A DNA stretch of 64,000 nt from Desulfomarina profundi (GCF_019703855.1 NZ_AP024086.1:3058501-3122500), one strand, 5' to 3'; counted from the stretch's first letter, positions 45,434 through 54,664 are shown. The notes: generated from the sequence alone by a model not told the origin. A program made the numbers and translations.

Positions 45434-46882
45434 ATGCTGGAACTTATATTTTTGCTGCCCTTACTGACCGGGATAATTTCCCTTTTTCTCCCTCTGAACA
45501 TCGGTCGTCCCATGCTGCTCATTGTTGCCCTGCTCCATGTACAACTGAGCATAATGGGCTGGCTTGGAAAACTGCCGGTTTACAACGCCGATTTCTTTTC
45601 TCCGCAACCGGCGGGTATGCTGGTGTTGCTTGTAACTTCCTTTATTTTCTTCTGGATCTCGCTCTATACCGTACGGTACATAAAAGAAACCGGAATGGAA
45701 AACAAGCCGGTATTCCTCGGGTGCATGCTGCTTTTCCTTGGCACCATGAGTATGGTGACCCTTGCGGATCATCCAATTGTCCTGTGGATAGCCATTGAGG
45801 CAACAACCCTGGTAAGTGCCCCTCTTATATTCCTGCACCGTTCCAAAGAAGCCCTTGAAGCGACCTGGAAATATGTTCTCATCTGCTCCGTCGGCATTGC
45901 CCTTGCCCTTCTGGGCTGTTTTTTCATCACTCTTTCCATCGATATTGCCGATGTAGATATTCCCCTTACTTTTGCCTCACTCAACCAGGTCGCAGGTCAA
46001 CTTGACCCCATATGGCTGAAAGCTGGTTTTATTTTTATTCTGATAGGATTCGGCACAAAAATGGGCCTGGCCCCTCTACACACCTGGCTTCCTGACGCAC
46101 ACAGTCAGGCCCCCAGTTCCGCCTCCGCCCTGCTCTCCGGAGCCCTTTTAAATTGTGCATTTCTCGGCATCTACAAGACCCACACATTAATGGTACTGGC
46201 AGGACTCGGTGACTTTTCAGGAAAACTGCTTGTGGGCTTCGGTCTTATTTCCATGTTGGTTGCCGGTATTTTTATCATGAGACAATCTGACTACAAAAGA
46301 ATGCTCGCCTACTCGTCCATCGAAAACATGGGTGTGATTGCTTTTGGTGTGGGAATAGGCGGTTTTGCTCTGTATGGGGCAATTCTCCACATGATCCACC
46401 ATTCTCTTATAAAATCATCTCTTTTCTTATCTGCCGGTAACATCATGCGTGGGTTCGGAAGCAAAGCAGTAAAGGAAGTGGGTGGTCTCATCAAATACCT
46501 GCCCAAAACATTTCTCTCATTTTTTGCCGGTTTTATAGGGATTGCCGGGCTGCCACCTTTTGGTCTTTTTCTCAGCGAACTGTTCATTCTTATCGGAACC
46601 TTTCAGGCACACAAACCTGTTGCTGCATTTCTCTTCGGCTTCAGCCTCCTCCTGGTCATCGCAGGAGCAGCAAAAATTGTCATGAAGATGTCCTTTTCAG
46701 ATAAACCGGCATGGCAGAACCCAATGACTCAGCCACAACAGAGAAATGAAACATTCATGCGAACATTTCCTCCTTATGTCCTGCTTCTTGCGTCCCTTGT
46801 TCTCTGTATCTGGATGCCGGACAGGCTGTATACAACGATTGCCAACACTATCCAAATCATCGGAGGAACAATAAATGGCTAA
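45434..46882 (+). CDS. hyfF: HyfF/NuoN-like antiporter-type membrane subunit
   Basis: 482 residues, about 14 helices. HPIVLWIAIEATTLVSAPLIFLHR (TM5 Glu), LIGFGTKMGLAPLHTWLPDAHSQAPSSASALLSG (TM7 Lys and loop), MLAYSSIENMGVIAFGVG and ILHMIHHSLIKSSLFLSAGNIM follow the family. Second ion-translocating subunit. ATG at 45434, nine bases inside a frame that opens with TTG at the hyfE stop; AAGGA precedes it. Overlaps hyfG by eight bases. Confidence 0.9.
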   Translation: MLELIFLLPLLTGIISLFLPLNIGRPMLLIVALLHVQLSIMGWLGKLPVYNADFFSPQPAGMLVLLVTSFIFFWISLYTVRYIKETGMENKPVFLGCMLLFLGTMSMVTLADHPIVLWIAIEATTLVSAPLIFLHRSKEALEATWKYVLICSVGIALALLGCFFITLSIDIADVDIPLTFASLNQVAGQLDPIWLKAGFIFILIGFGTKMGLAPLHTWLPDAHSQAPSSASALLSGALLNCAFLGIYKTHTLMVLAGLGDFSGKLLVGFGLISMLVAGIFIMRQSDYKRMLAYSSIENMGVIAFGVGIGGFALYGAILHMIHHSLIKSSLFLSAGNIMRGFGSKAVKEVGGLIKYLPKTFLSFFAGFIGIAGLPPFGLFLSELFILIGTFQAHKPVAAFLFGFSLLLVIAGAAKIVMKMSFSDKPAWQNPMTQPQQRNETFMRTFPPYVLLLASLVLCIWMPDRLYTTIANTIQIIGGTING

Positions 46883-48386
46883 TCTCCTGCAGATCCACAA
46901 CGGAGAAGTTGTCAAACGATCAGCAATTCCCCTGCTGTCTTTTCCAGAGTTTGCCGAAGTGCTGACTGATTTTATCAATAGAAACGGTTTTATTGTTCAA
47001 TTTTTCGCCTATCCTCAAAACAGAGAGAACCGTCTGCTTGCAGTATTACGGAATAAACAACTTTATATCACCAGTTGTACGGTAAAAGAGTCTTTTGATT
47101 CTCTTACAGCCTCAGCCAGTGAAAAATTTCACATGTTTGAGCGGGAAATAGCCGAACAGTACGGTATTACACCCAAAAACCATCCCTGGCTGAAAATGGT
47201 CCGCTACCACGCCAATTATCGAAATGTTCCCGATGTGTTCGGCAATGATTATGCAGTAGATATTCCAGGTGAATATCCCTACTACGAGGTGGAAGGAGAC
47301 GGTATTCACGAAGTCGCAGTAGGTCCGGTCCACGCCGGCATTATAGAACCCGGCCACTTCCGTTTCCAGTGTGCAGGTGAAGAAGTCTTCTCCCTGGAAA
47401 TCCAGCACGGTTACCAGCACCGGGGAATTGAGAAACTGCTGACCAGGGTTCCCCTGAAACGGTTACCCATCATTTGTGAAGGTATCGCTGGAGATACCAG
47501 TATCGGTCACAACCTCTGCTGCTGTCAGGCGCTGGAAGCCCTGGGCAACCTGTCCGTTTCCCCGGAGGCAACTATCGTACGGACCATGGCCCTGGAACTG
47601 GAAAGAATAGCCAATCACATCGGTGACCTCGGAGCCCTCAGCGGAGATGTGGCCTTTAATCCACCGGCAGCCTATTTTGGTCGTATCAGGGGAGAATTTC
47701 TGAACCTGTTGCTGATCCTTTGTGGCAACAGGTTCGGAAAAAGCCTGATCCTTCCCGGCGGAATTTCAAAAAGTATGAACCGGGAACAGTCAGGAATAAT
47801 TAAAAACAAGCTGAGAGAACTGGAACCGGAAATCAGACATGTCTGTGACCTTCTTTTCTCAGCCCATACTGTCCAGGCCAGATTTGAACAGACCGGAACC
47901 GTATCGAGAGAAATTGCTGCCAGACTCGGCCTTGTTGGATACAGTGGCAAGGCATCCGGCCTTGACTACGACGCACGTGTCTTTTTCCCCACAGAGAGTT
48001 ACTTTTCCCTGGAGGGATACAGAAATGAAATTACTAACGGTGATGTCAACAGCCGTGCCTGGGTTCGCAGGGAAGAAATCATGCACTCAATACATCTGAT
48101 AAATACCCTGCTCAAAAGATCAGAAGAACTCTGCCCAAAGACAACTATGACCAAAATCTCCCTGGAACCCGATGCATGCATTGTCACAATCAATGAAGGC
48201 TGGCGGGGTGAAATATCCCACTGCCTGCTTACAGATAATTCCAGGAAAATAGAGCGATATAAAATCAAAGACCCCTCCTTCCATAACTGGACAGGGCTGG
48301 CCATGTCACTCCGAAACCAGGAAATATCAGATTTTCCCCTCTGCAATAAGAGTTTTAATCTCTCTTACTGCGGTTTTGACCTGTAG
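46875..48386 (+). CDS. hyfG: Hyf-type NuoCD-like large subunit without the usual nickel ligands
   Basis: 503 residues. N-terminal ~170 residues resemble NuoC/HycE-N (SEKFHMFEREIAEQYGITPKNHPWLKMVRYH), followed by the NuoD/hydrogenase large-subunit domain (EIQHGYQHRGIEKLL, TMALELERIANHIGDLGALSGDVAF, FGKSLILPGGI). In genuine [NiFe] hydrogenases the first CxxC follows RxC(G)xC; here the position reads ICEGIAGDTSIGHN, a single Cys. The C-terminal DPCxxC is replaced by LCNKSFNLSYCGFDL. So NiFe cofactor binding is unlikely and an energy-converting hydrogenase-related (Ehr) complex is the better reading. Overlaps hyfF; hyfI follows 51 bases on. The real electron donor/acceptor is unknown. Confidence 0.85.
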   Translation: MANLLQIHNGEVVKRSAIPLLSFPEFAEVLTDFINRNGFIVQFFAYPQNRENRLLAVLRNKQLYITSCTVKESFDSLTASASEKFHMFEREIAEQYGITPKNHPWLKMVRYHANYRNVPDVFGNDYAVDIPGEYPYYEVEGDGIHEVAVGPVHAGIIEPGHFRFQCAGEEVFSLEIQHGYQHRGIEKLLTRVPLKRLPIICEGIAGDTSIGHNLCCCQALEALGNLSVSPEATIVRTMALELERIANHIGDLGALSGDVAFNPPAAYFGRIRGEFLNLLLILCGNRFGKSLILPGGISKSMNREQSGIIKNKLRELEPEIRHVCDLLFSAHTVQARFEQTGTVSREIAARLGLVGYSGKASGLDYDARVFFPTESYFSLEGYRNEITNGDVNSRAWVRREEIMHSIHLINTLLKRSEELCPKTTMTKISLEPDACIVTINEGWRGEISHCLLTDNSRKIERYKIKDPSFHNWTGLAMSLRNQEISDFPLCNKSFNLSYCGFDL

Positions 48387-48437
48387 AGCAATACCATCTC
48401 TGCAACAGTTCCCAAAAAACGAGAAGGACAAAACCAG

Positions 48438-49190
48438 ATGTTAAAAATAATCAGGAACAGAATTGAACAGGGCTACAGGACCAGCAGTTATCCCAAGGAA
48501 CCCATCGATCTTTATCATCGTTACCGGGGACTGCCCATAATTCATCATACCTGTGATCCGGCAATCGTAAAACAATGCGCCGAAATCTGTCCTCAAGATG
48601 CAATTTTATCGGCAGAATATAAGATTGATCTGGGAAAATGTACTTTCTGCGGCAGGTGTGAAGAGATCGCTGATGGTGCCTTTGTAACCTTCAGCCAGGA
48701 TTTTGCCATGGGGACAGAAAGCCGCGAAGCTCTAATCTGTGACGGTTTTCTCCCCAAACTTGCTGAACATTCAAAACAACATTTTAAAAAACTGTTCGGC
48801 AGATCTCTGCAGTTGCGTCAAGTCTCCGCTGGAGGCTGCAACGCATGTGAGGCCGATACCAATGTTCTCAATACTCCTTTTTTTGATCTTTCCCGGTTCG
48901 GTATCGATTTTGTTGCCTCCCCCCGCCATGCTGATGGCCTCCATGTCACCGGTCCAGTCTCGAGAAACATGAAGACAGCTCTACTGGCAACCTATGAAGC
49001 TATTCCCACGCCCAAGATTGTTATTGCCAGTGGTGCCTGTTCAATTTCCGGAGGTCCGTTCTTTGACAGCACTGAAATAACAGGAGGTCTTGAAAAAATC
49101 CTGCCGGTAGATCTCTACATTCCGGGCTGCCCACCCCATCCTCTCTCCACCCTCCACGCTCTTCTGCAGTTTTTTACCAAAACTCCATAA
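48438..49190 (+). CDS. hyfI: NuoB/HyfI-like [4Fe-4S] small subunit with N-terminal ferredoxin domain
   Basis: 250 residues. Front part is ferredoxin-like: HHTCDPAIVKQCAEICPQDAI and GKCTFCGRCEE provide Cys for at least one [4Fe-4S] cluster. The NuoB part supplies the proximal-cluster ligands in SAGGCNACEAD, SGACSISGG and IPGCPPHPLS. Together it merges what are HyfH-like and HyfI-like functions in Escherichia coli. Last gene of the hyf-like operon. It hands electrons to the large-subunit site through the proximal cluster, which is fully conserved even though the large-subunit metal ligands are not. Confidence 0.9.
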   Translation: MLKIIRNRIEQGYRTSSYPKEPIDLYHRYRGLPIIHHTCDPAIVKQCAEICPQDAILSAEYKIDLGKCTFCGRCEEIADGAFVTFSQDFAMGTESREALICDGFLPKLAEHSKQHFKKLFGRSLQLRQVSAGGCNACEADTNVLNTPFFDLSRFGIDFVASPRHADGLHVTGPVSRNMKTALLATYEAIPTPKIVIASGACSISGGPFFDSTEITGGLEKILPVDLYIPGCPPHPLSTLHALLQFFTKTP

Positions 49191-49362
49191 AAAGATGAGG
49201 AAATGATAATTTTTTCTTCAATTCTGTCTTCTGTTAAGATTTTTGTAAGAAATGAATGCTATTCTCAATCATAAGCAACAGCAAAGTGATGCGATCAGGT
49301 GGCATTCATTTTATACTGACCACTTTTCCCATACGAGATTACGAAAACAGGAGTCTTACACC

Positions 49363-50028
49363 ATGCAGGATTCAACTCAATTTCGAATATTACTCGCCGA
49401 TGATCATACCTTCTTTCGAAAAGGTATTAAAAGCCACATCTCAAAAAACCCGGAATTGAGTGTTGAGGGAGAAGTAGCTGACGGAAATGAACTGATTCCT
49501 TTCCTGGAAAAAAAACCTATTGATATGATTATCCTGGACTTGTGGATGCCGACCGTAACCGGTCTTGAGGCATTGAACATGGTGAAAAAAAGGTTTCCCC
49601 AGGTAAAGGTTCTTATCTGTAGTGCCAAGGAAAAGAAAAAAGATTTCGTCAAAGCTATGATCGCCGGTGCAGATGGTTTCCTCGGCAAACTGGAATCGGA
49701 CAAGGAAGTTTTTACAGCCATTGAACGAATCCGCACAGGAAAAAAATATATTCCACCACTTCTGGCGTCAGAGTTTGCCGGTGACCTTATTGACAGTGTC
49801 GACGGTGCTGGATCGGATCCTTTCAGCCATCTCACCAAACGGGAACTTGAAGTCCTCCACCTTCTTGTAAAAGGATATACAAGCGGCAGGATTGCAGATC
49901 ATTTCCATTTGAGCATACGGACCATTGAACATCACCGGGCCAATTTACTGCGAAAAAGCAAGCAGAAAAACAGTGCAGCGCTGGTTAACTGGGCCGTAAG
50001 CAATGGCCTGACAGAATCTGATCTTTGA
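49363..50028 (+). CDS. NarL/FixJ-type LuxR response regulator
   Basis: 221 residues. Receiver domain (RILLADDHTFFRKGIKSH; phospho-acceptor Asp in MIILDLWMPTVTG; Thr/Ser and Lys in CSAKEKKKDFV, LGKLESDK) and C-terminal LuxR helix-turn-helix (LTKRELEVLHLLVKGYTSGRIADHFHLSIRTIEHHRANLLRK). ATG at 49363 has AGGAG ~10 bases upstream; the frame could start at 49252 but without signal. Follows the hyf-like operon by 170 bases on the same strand; its histidine kinase is not adjacent. It may regulate the complex. Confidence 0.92.
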   Translation: MQDSTQFRILLADDHTFFRKGIKSHISKNPELSVEGEVADGNELIPFLEKKPIDMIILDLWMPTVTGLEALNMVKKRFPQVKVLICSAKEKKKDFVKAMIAGADGFLGKLESDKEVFTAIERIRTGKKYIPPLLASEFAGDLIDSVDGAGSDPFSHLTKRELEVLHLLVKGYTSGRIADHFHLSIRTIEHHRANLLRKSKQKNSAALVNWAVSNGLTESDL

Positions 50029-50109
50029 TCTTTTCCTTTCGGCAATGAATTTTGTGGATAACAAGAATACGTTTTTTATCCGAGTCCCTGAAAAATGGAC
50101 AGGAGTGAA

Positions 50110-51012
50110 TCAGACTCCCGGATATATTATTTCAATCCAGCTCTCACTGTCAAAACGACCATCACCCCACTCATCCTCAAGATCGGCTAAAGGTTTTTCC
50201 TCTGCCGCCTCTTCGGCAGTGACACTGGCCGCCTTCAACTTTCTCAAACGCTCATAAACAGTCACCAGCATCCGACGATAATTTTCAAGCTGCCTCCTGT
50301 CCGAAAGGGGACCATGGCCGGGAATAATCTTTGTATTATCGTCTGCAATGGAAAGAATTTTTGTCACAGCTGCAATCATTCCCTTCAATGAACCACCATG
50401 ATCAACATCAATAAATGGATAAAAACCATTAAAAAACACATCGCCTGTATGGATAACATCGGCTTTTAAAAAATGAATAAAACTGTCACCATCGGTATGG
50501 GCATGGTCCACATGCACCGCCTGAACCGTATCACCGTTAAGGTGAAAACTGATATCATGGGAAAAGGTAATAACAGGCAATCCCTTTTGGCTGAGTCCTG
50601 CCTGTTTCATCTCAAATTCCTTCAGATAATATCCAGTGCTCAAACGCTCCCGGACATTGTGGTGAGCAAAAATCAAGGTGTTTCCCTCGCCAAGATTCTC
50701 GTTGCCACCGGTATGGTCAGGATGATAATGGGTATTTATCAGAAAACGGGGATGCCCGCCACCAACAGACCTGACTGCCTCCATAATTTCTTCTGTCAAT
50801 GGGGCAAACTGATCATCAATCATAAATGTACCGTCTTCCCCGATAAAAAGACCGATATTGCCCCCCTTCCCCTGTAACATGAAAATATGTTCTGCAACCG
50901 GAATAATTGAAACAGTTGTACCTGCCGCACTCTTTTTTGCCTCTGCCTGCGGTAAATTTAAACCGCAACCGACAAACAACAGGAAAAAAACCGAAACCAT
51001 TTTTTGAAACAT
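50110..51012 (-). CDS. exported MBL-fold metallo-hydrolase
   Basis: 300 residues. N-terminal signal sequence with FLLFVGCGLNL, possibly a lipoprotein box (Cys16), otherwise cleavage after AEA. Zinc motif THYHPDHTGGNEN (HxHxDH), later HAHTDGDSF and IIPGHGP. This layout matches the periplasmic quinoprotein-relay/SoxH-like class of MBL proteins, also close to subclass B lactamase-like folds. Substrate unknown. AGGAGG site before the ATG. The C-terminal tail (KLKAASVTAEEAAEEKPLADLEDEWGDG, in short blocks acidic) is as in this class. No operon partner. Confidence 0.85.
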   Translation of the reverse strand: MFQKMVSVFFLLFVGCGLNLPQAEAKKSAAGTTVSIIPVAEHIFMLQGKGGNIGLFIGEDGTFMIDDQFAPLTEEIMEAVRSVGGGHPRFLINTHYHPDHTGGNENLGEGNTLIFAHHNVRERLSTGYYLKEFEMKQAGLSQKGLPVITFSHDISFHLNGDTVQAVHVDHAHTDGDSFIHFLKADVIHTGDVFFNGFYPFIDVDHGGSLKGMIAAVTKILSIADDNTKIIPGHGPLSDRRQLENYRRMLVTVYERLRKLKAASVTAEEAAEEKPLADLEDEWGDGRFDSESWIEIIYPGV

Positions 51013-51098
51013 TGTTCCCTCCTCAATTGAAAATCAGGTAATGCCTTGTACACCGAAACCTCTCACGATCAGTCCAGAGCTAATATCTATTATTTTCG

Positions 51099-51352
51099 TA
51101 TAACCTAAATCCTGCAATTGGCAAGTTTTCGGAGATGCGAGGCATCAAGGGCGCAGACGTATTAACATACTTCAAGCACTTGATAACGAAGCAGATTCGA
51201 TAAAATTGCCAATCCCCCAGGGCAAGGGAATAAAGAAAAAACAATCTCACTCTGATAGTGAGTAGTACAGCCCCTACTGCGATACGATAACTATCTGTTT
51301 ATAAAGTATAAATATTTTTTCTTTATTCCCGAAGTGCAGGATTTAGGTATAA
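51099..51352. repeat. structured intergenic element R4 with nested inverted repeats
   Basis: 254 bp with terminal arms TATAACCTAAATCCTGCA and TGCAGGATTTAGGTATA. Inside are two further inverted repeats: ATTGGCAA ... TTGCCAAT (51117-51213, itself enclosing ATCAAGGGCGCAGACGTAT ... ATACTTCAAGCACTTGAT) and GGGAATAAAGAAAAAA with its complement (51226-51330). No coding frame. The GCGCAG-stem-AAGC core resembles the core of R5 (53727). Confidence 0.7.
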
Positions 51353-51555
51353 CCTCATGACATTTATTAACCTGTAAGAATTTCCAGACCCGATCAAATA
51401 ATTATCGATCGATTCACCGTAACCGGCGATTTTCAATCCTGTCTCAATCTTACATATACACTCTACACGCTATTTTCCACGGAAATATAACCAGAAACCT
51501 GTATTTCTTCTTGCATATCCCGCTCATATGGCCTAATACTGTTTTCTTAAAGATT

Positions 51556-51571
51556 GACCGAGCGCTCAGTT
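51556..51571 (+). promoter_or_regulatory. TetR-type operator before the acyl-CoA synthetase gene
   Basis: GACCGAGCGCTCAGTT: near-perfect palindrome around GAGCGCTC, 35 bases before the start. Sites of the form TGACCGAGCGCTCGGTCA are typical for TetR regulators of fatty acid or phenylacetate CoA-ester degradation. The cognate regulator is not in the immediate vicinity. Confidence 0.55.
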
Positions 51572-51605
51572 GCAAACCAGAAACCTGTTACAGAGGAGAG
51601 AACCG

Positions 51606-53207
51606 ATGCAGTTACCGAGTGTAAATAAAAGTATCCTGACTCCCGTTGAATTTCTCACACGAAGCACCCTTGTCTACCCTGACAAGACGGCTGTTGTTTA
51701 CGGAGAAAACCGTTATAATTACAGGGAATTTGCCGAAAGGATATATCGACTGGGAAATGCTCTCAAGAACAAAGGCGTTGGTAAAGGAGACAAGGTGGCT
51801 TTTGTCTGTCCGAATATCCCGGCCATGCTTGAGGCACACTATGCGGTGCCCCTGATTGGAGCAGTCCTGGTCAGTATCAATATCCGCCTTTCTGCAGGAG
51901 AGGTATCTTATATCATAGACCATTCCGATGCAAAATTTGTTGTTGTCGACAGTGAATTCGCGAACATAGTAAAACCGGAACAGCTACCGAATGTGGAAAA
52001 CTACGTAACGGTCTGTGATGTCAATGATACGGTGTTTTTTGATGGTATGGAATATGAGGAGTTCCTGCAGACAGGCTCCCCGGAACCGATCCCAGCAGAT
52101 ATTGACTCAGAGGACCAGCTGCTCTCCCTGAATTACACCAGCGGTACAACCGGCCGTCCCAAAGGGGTCATGTACCATCACAGGGGAGCTTATCTCAATG
52201 CAATCGGTGAGATTCTGGAATCGGGGCTGACCGCCTCTTCCGTCTATCTCTGGACCCTGCCCATGTTCCATTGCAATGGCTGGTGCTTCACCTGGGGAGT
52301 AACTGCTGCCGGGGCAACCCATGTCTGCCTCCGTGCCGTAGTTGCCGAAGAAATCTACAGGCTGATCGAGCAGGAAGGTGTAACCCATCTCTGTGCGGCC
52401 CCGACAATCCTTATCACCATGAGTACCTGGCCGGGAGCCGGAGATGTCAAAATGAAGCAGCCCCTTAAAATCATGACCGCGGGAGCCCCGCCTGCACCGA
52501 CAATTATCCGTAACATGGAAGCCATCGGTGCAGATATCACCCATACCTATGGCCTGACGGAGGTCTTTGGTCCCCACAGTGTCTGTGCATGGCAACCGAG
52601 CTGGGAAACAATGTCCGCCGAAGAAAAGGCCACCATGAAATCACGCCAGGGAGTACCCTTCATTGTCACCCATTTCATGGATGTTGTGAATCCCAAAACA
52701 ATGGAGCCCGTGGCCAGGGACGGTAAAACCATGGGGGAAGTGGTCATGCGCGGCAATAACGTCATGACCGGCTATTACAAAGATCCTGAAGCAACCGCAG
52801 AAGCATTCGAAGGCGGCTGGTTCCACAGTGGCGACCTCGCTGTCATACATCCCGACGGTTATATCCAGATTATGGACAGAAAAAAGGATATCATCATCAG
52901 CGGAGGAGAAAATATTTCGACCGTTGAAGTTGAAAGCGTCATTTACCAGCACCCCGATGTACTGGAGGTAGCCGTTATCCCCGTACCTGATGAAAAATGG
53001 GGTGAAGTTCCCAAGGCCTTTATAGTAGCCAAACCGGGATCAAACCCCACAGCAGAGGAAATTATCGCTTTTACCAAGGAACATCTGGCACGGTTCAAGG
53101 CCCCGAAATATGTAGAATTTGATGAGTTACCCAAGACAGCCACAGGCAAAATCCAGAAATTCAAACTCCGGGAAAAAGAATGGCAGGGTAAACAACGAAT
53201 TGGTTGA
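51606..53207 (+). CDS. acyl-CoA synthetase (AMP-forming fatty acid--CoA ligase)
   Basis: 533 residues, the size of medium/long-chain AMP-binding ligases. P-loop-like LNYTSGTTGRPKGVMYHHRG, THTYGLTEVFGP, GWFHSGDLAVIHPDGYIQIMDRKKDIIISGGENI hinge, and C-terminal Lys in LPKTATGKIQKFKLRE. It activates a carboxylic acid to its CoA thioester through the adenylate. The ATG at 51606 follows AGAGGAGAG; the frame extends 12 codons upstream. No beta-oxidation genes adjoin. A TetR-type palindrome lies at 51556-51571 and a terminator follows. Confidence 0.93.
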   Translation: MQLPSVNKSILTPVEFLTRSTLVYPDKTAVVYGENRYNYREFAERIYRLGNALKNKGVGKGDKVAFVCPNIPAMLEAHYAVPLIGAVLVSINIRLSAGEVSYIIDHSDAKFVVVDSEFANIVKPEQLPNVENYVTVCDVNDTVFFDGMEYEEFLQTGSPEPIPADIDSEDQLLSLNYTSGTTGRPKGVMYHHRGAYLNAIGEILESGLTASSVYLWTLPMFHCNGWCFTWGVTAAGATHVCLRAVVAEEIYRLIEQEGVTHLCAAPTILITMSTWPGAGDVKMKQPLKIMTAGAPPAPTIIRNMEAIGADITHTYGLTEVFGPHSVCAWQPSWETMSAEEKATMKSRQGVPFIVTHFMDVVNPKTMEPVARDGKTMGEVVMRGNNVMTGYYKDPEATAEAFEGGWFHSGDLAVIHPDGYIQIMDRKKDIIISGGENISTVEVESVIYQHPDVLEVAVIPVPDEKWGEVPKAFIVAKPGSNPTAEEIIAFTKEHLARFKAPKYVEFDELPKTATGKIQKFKLREKEWQGKQRIG

Positions 53208-53213
53208 AAAACC

Positions 53214-53246
53214 AGCGGCAGTCCCTTCATGGGACTGCCGCTTTTT
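53214..53246. terminator. intrinsic terminator
   Basis: AGCGGCAGTCCC/GGGACTGCCGCT hairpin with loop TTCAT followed by TTTTT. Ends the acyl-CoA synthetase transcript and, with the A run on the other side, may also serve the convergent gene at 53268-53702. Confidence 0.88.
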
Positions 53247-53267
53247 AAAAAGAAAAAGGACTACTTA

Positions 53268-53702
53268 TTACCGCATCTTCCGCCAACCTTCTTCACTGAA
53301 ACGCTGCTCACGTCCAATGCCCCACGTTTTCATGGCATGAAGATAACCGAGAAAATCCGTTCCGGCCAACTTCCGAATTTCCTCCCTTTCACGATTTCTA
53401 GTCTTTGCATCATCGGGAGTAATCCCGACCCAGGTTACATACCCACGGTCAAAAACCCAGGCCGCCGTCAATTCATCAGCCGGCAGACCGAAGGTGGATG
53501 AATGGGAGCGGATAATATCCATATCCAGCTCAAGAACCCATCCGTTGTCCCAGACATACCGACTCTCTTTTTTATCTATTTTTCCACTGCAGGAAGGACA
53601 GAAAAGATTCAGAACAGAACTTTCATTCAGAACCATCTTGCCGAAAAAAAGCTCTGTGCTGTTCTTCCCACAACTGCATTGTATTGGATAACTGTCACAC
53701 AT
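53268..53702 (-). CDS. zinc-ribbon protein of unknown function
   Basis: 144 residues. Cys pairs C9/C11 (CSCG) and C35/C38 (FCPSC) suggest a zinc-binding knuckle in the N-terminal third; the rest is alpha/beta with YVWDNGWVLELDMDIIRSH and WVFDRGYVTWVGITPDD and a basic C-terminal helix. AAAGGAGGA site before ATG at 53702 supports a real gene. Monocistronic as far as seen. I do not recognise a named family. Confidence 0.68.
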   Translation of the reverse strand: MCDSYPIQCSCGKNSTELFFGKMVLNESSVLNLFCPSCSGKIDKKESRYVWDNGWVLELDMDIIRSHSSTFGLPADELTAAWVFDRGYVTWVGITPDDAKTRNREREEIRKLAGTDFLGYLHAMKTWGIGREQRFSEEGWRKMR

Positions 53703-53726
53703 CCGGAATTCCTCCTTTTGTTTGAA

Positions 53727-53867
53727 GGGTGCCTTGAATAATTAGATATTTTGTTCGAGTTTGGGGAGCATAGAAAATAAAAAGCGCAGCATATTAATTA
53801 TATGTGAGCATTTTTATTTTCGTAGCGACGATGAAATCGGGAAAAATAGCAATTATTCAAGGTGTCC
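53727..53867. repeat. structured intergenic element R5 with inverted termini
   Basis: 141 bp. Terminal arms CCTTGAATAATT/AATTATTCAAGG. The centre forms a long interrupted hairpin: GAAAATAAAAAGCGCAGCATAT pairs with ATATGTGAGCATTTTTATTTTC, leaving a GCGCAG/GTGAGC internal loop. Similar loop in R4. Non-coding. Confidence 0.7.
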
Positions 53868-53958
53868 TGAAATCAGACTTGCTCAATATTACATGGCCTG
53901 ATAGAAAGATACCTTGATTTAGATCAAATCTTTTGACAAACTCGCTTAATGACTCTAT

Positions 53959-54028
53959 CACGCATTTCTTATCAGTTCAGGCAGCGTCAGGTTCAAAGTT
54001 TACGGAATCTTCCCTTACCTGGCTGAAT
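53959..54028. repeat. dispersed repeat family R1, copy F (left part)
   Basis: CACGCATTTCTTATCAGTTC then AGGCAGCGTCAGGTTCAAAG and CTTCCCTTACCTGGC match the first ~70 bp of copy A in the same orientation. Upstream of the CBS-domain gene. Confidence 0.65.
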
Positions 54029-54112
54029 TTGTGAATGTATAAAACCATGCATTCAATCTCACAACCATTACAAGGCCTTGAGATTTATATATTAAGTTTA
54101 ATGAGGTGAACA

Positions 54113-54664
54113 ATGAAAAATTATTCAGTAAAAGATCTGACAATCCCTATTGACGAGTATGCAACGGTGTCAATAGACACGACTCTGGCTGATGCCATCG
54201 TTGCCCTGGAAGAAGCCCAGGAAGCGTACACCAGCAAATACCAGCACAAGGCGATTCTGGTGCTCGATAAAAAGAGTGATGTTGTCGGAAAAATTGATCA
54301 ACTCAGGGCTCTGCAGGCCCTTGAACCGGATGATTTCAAGGTCAAAATCGAAAAAATGAGAAAGTTCAAATTCAGTGAAGAATATCTGGCCGGATTGCGT
54401 GACAAATATCGTTCAGCTGATCCAATCATCATCAGGAATTCCTTGAAAATACTGGCGACAAAAAAAGTCTCAGAATTCATGCAGAAACCGAAAATTGGTG
54501 AATTTGTGAATGAAGAGGCAAGTCTGGACACAGCAATTCACAAACTTATTGCCGGCAGACTCCAATCCCTGCTTGTTACCCGTGAAGATAATATTATTGG
54601 CATACTCAGGCTGTCCGATGTCTTTGCAGCCGTCTTCCACGAAACACGGGTTCTTGAAAACTGA
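54113..54664 (+). CDS. CBS-domain pair protein
   Basis: 183 residues made of two CBS motifs (residues ~5-75 and ~115-180) with a helical insert between them (KVKIEKMRKFKFSEEYLAGL). First: YATVSIDTTLADAIVALEEAQE ... HKAILVLDKKSDVVGKIDQLRAL; second: GEFVNEEASLDTAIHKLIAGRLQSLLVTREDNIIGILRLSDVF. Such stand-alone pairs sense adenosyl ligands. GAGGTG site before the ATG. It precedes the beta-helix protein by 65 bases on the same strand. Target protein unknown. Confidence 0.85.
   Translation: MKNYSVKDLTIPIDEYATVSIDTTLADAIVALEEAQEAYTSKYQHKAILVLDKKSDVVGKIDQLRALQALEPDDFKVKIEKMRKFKFSEEYLAGLRDKYRSADPIIIRNSLKILATKKVSEFMQKPKIGEFVNEEASLDTAIHKLIAGRLQSLLVTREDNIIGILRLSDVFAAVFHETRVLEN

Noticed and set aside
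46875-48386. Calling the Hyf-like cluster a formate hydrogenlyase or NiFe hydrogenase
   Set aside because: Large-subunit CxxC ligands are missing and no fdhF or hyp genes are in the window.
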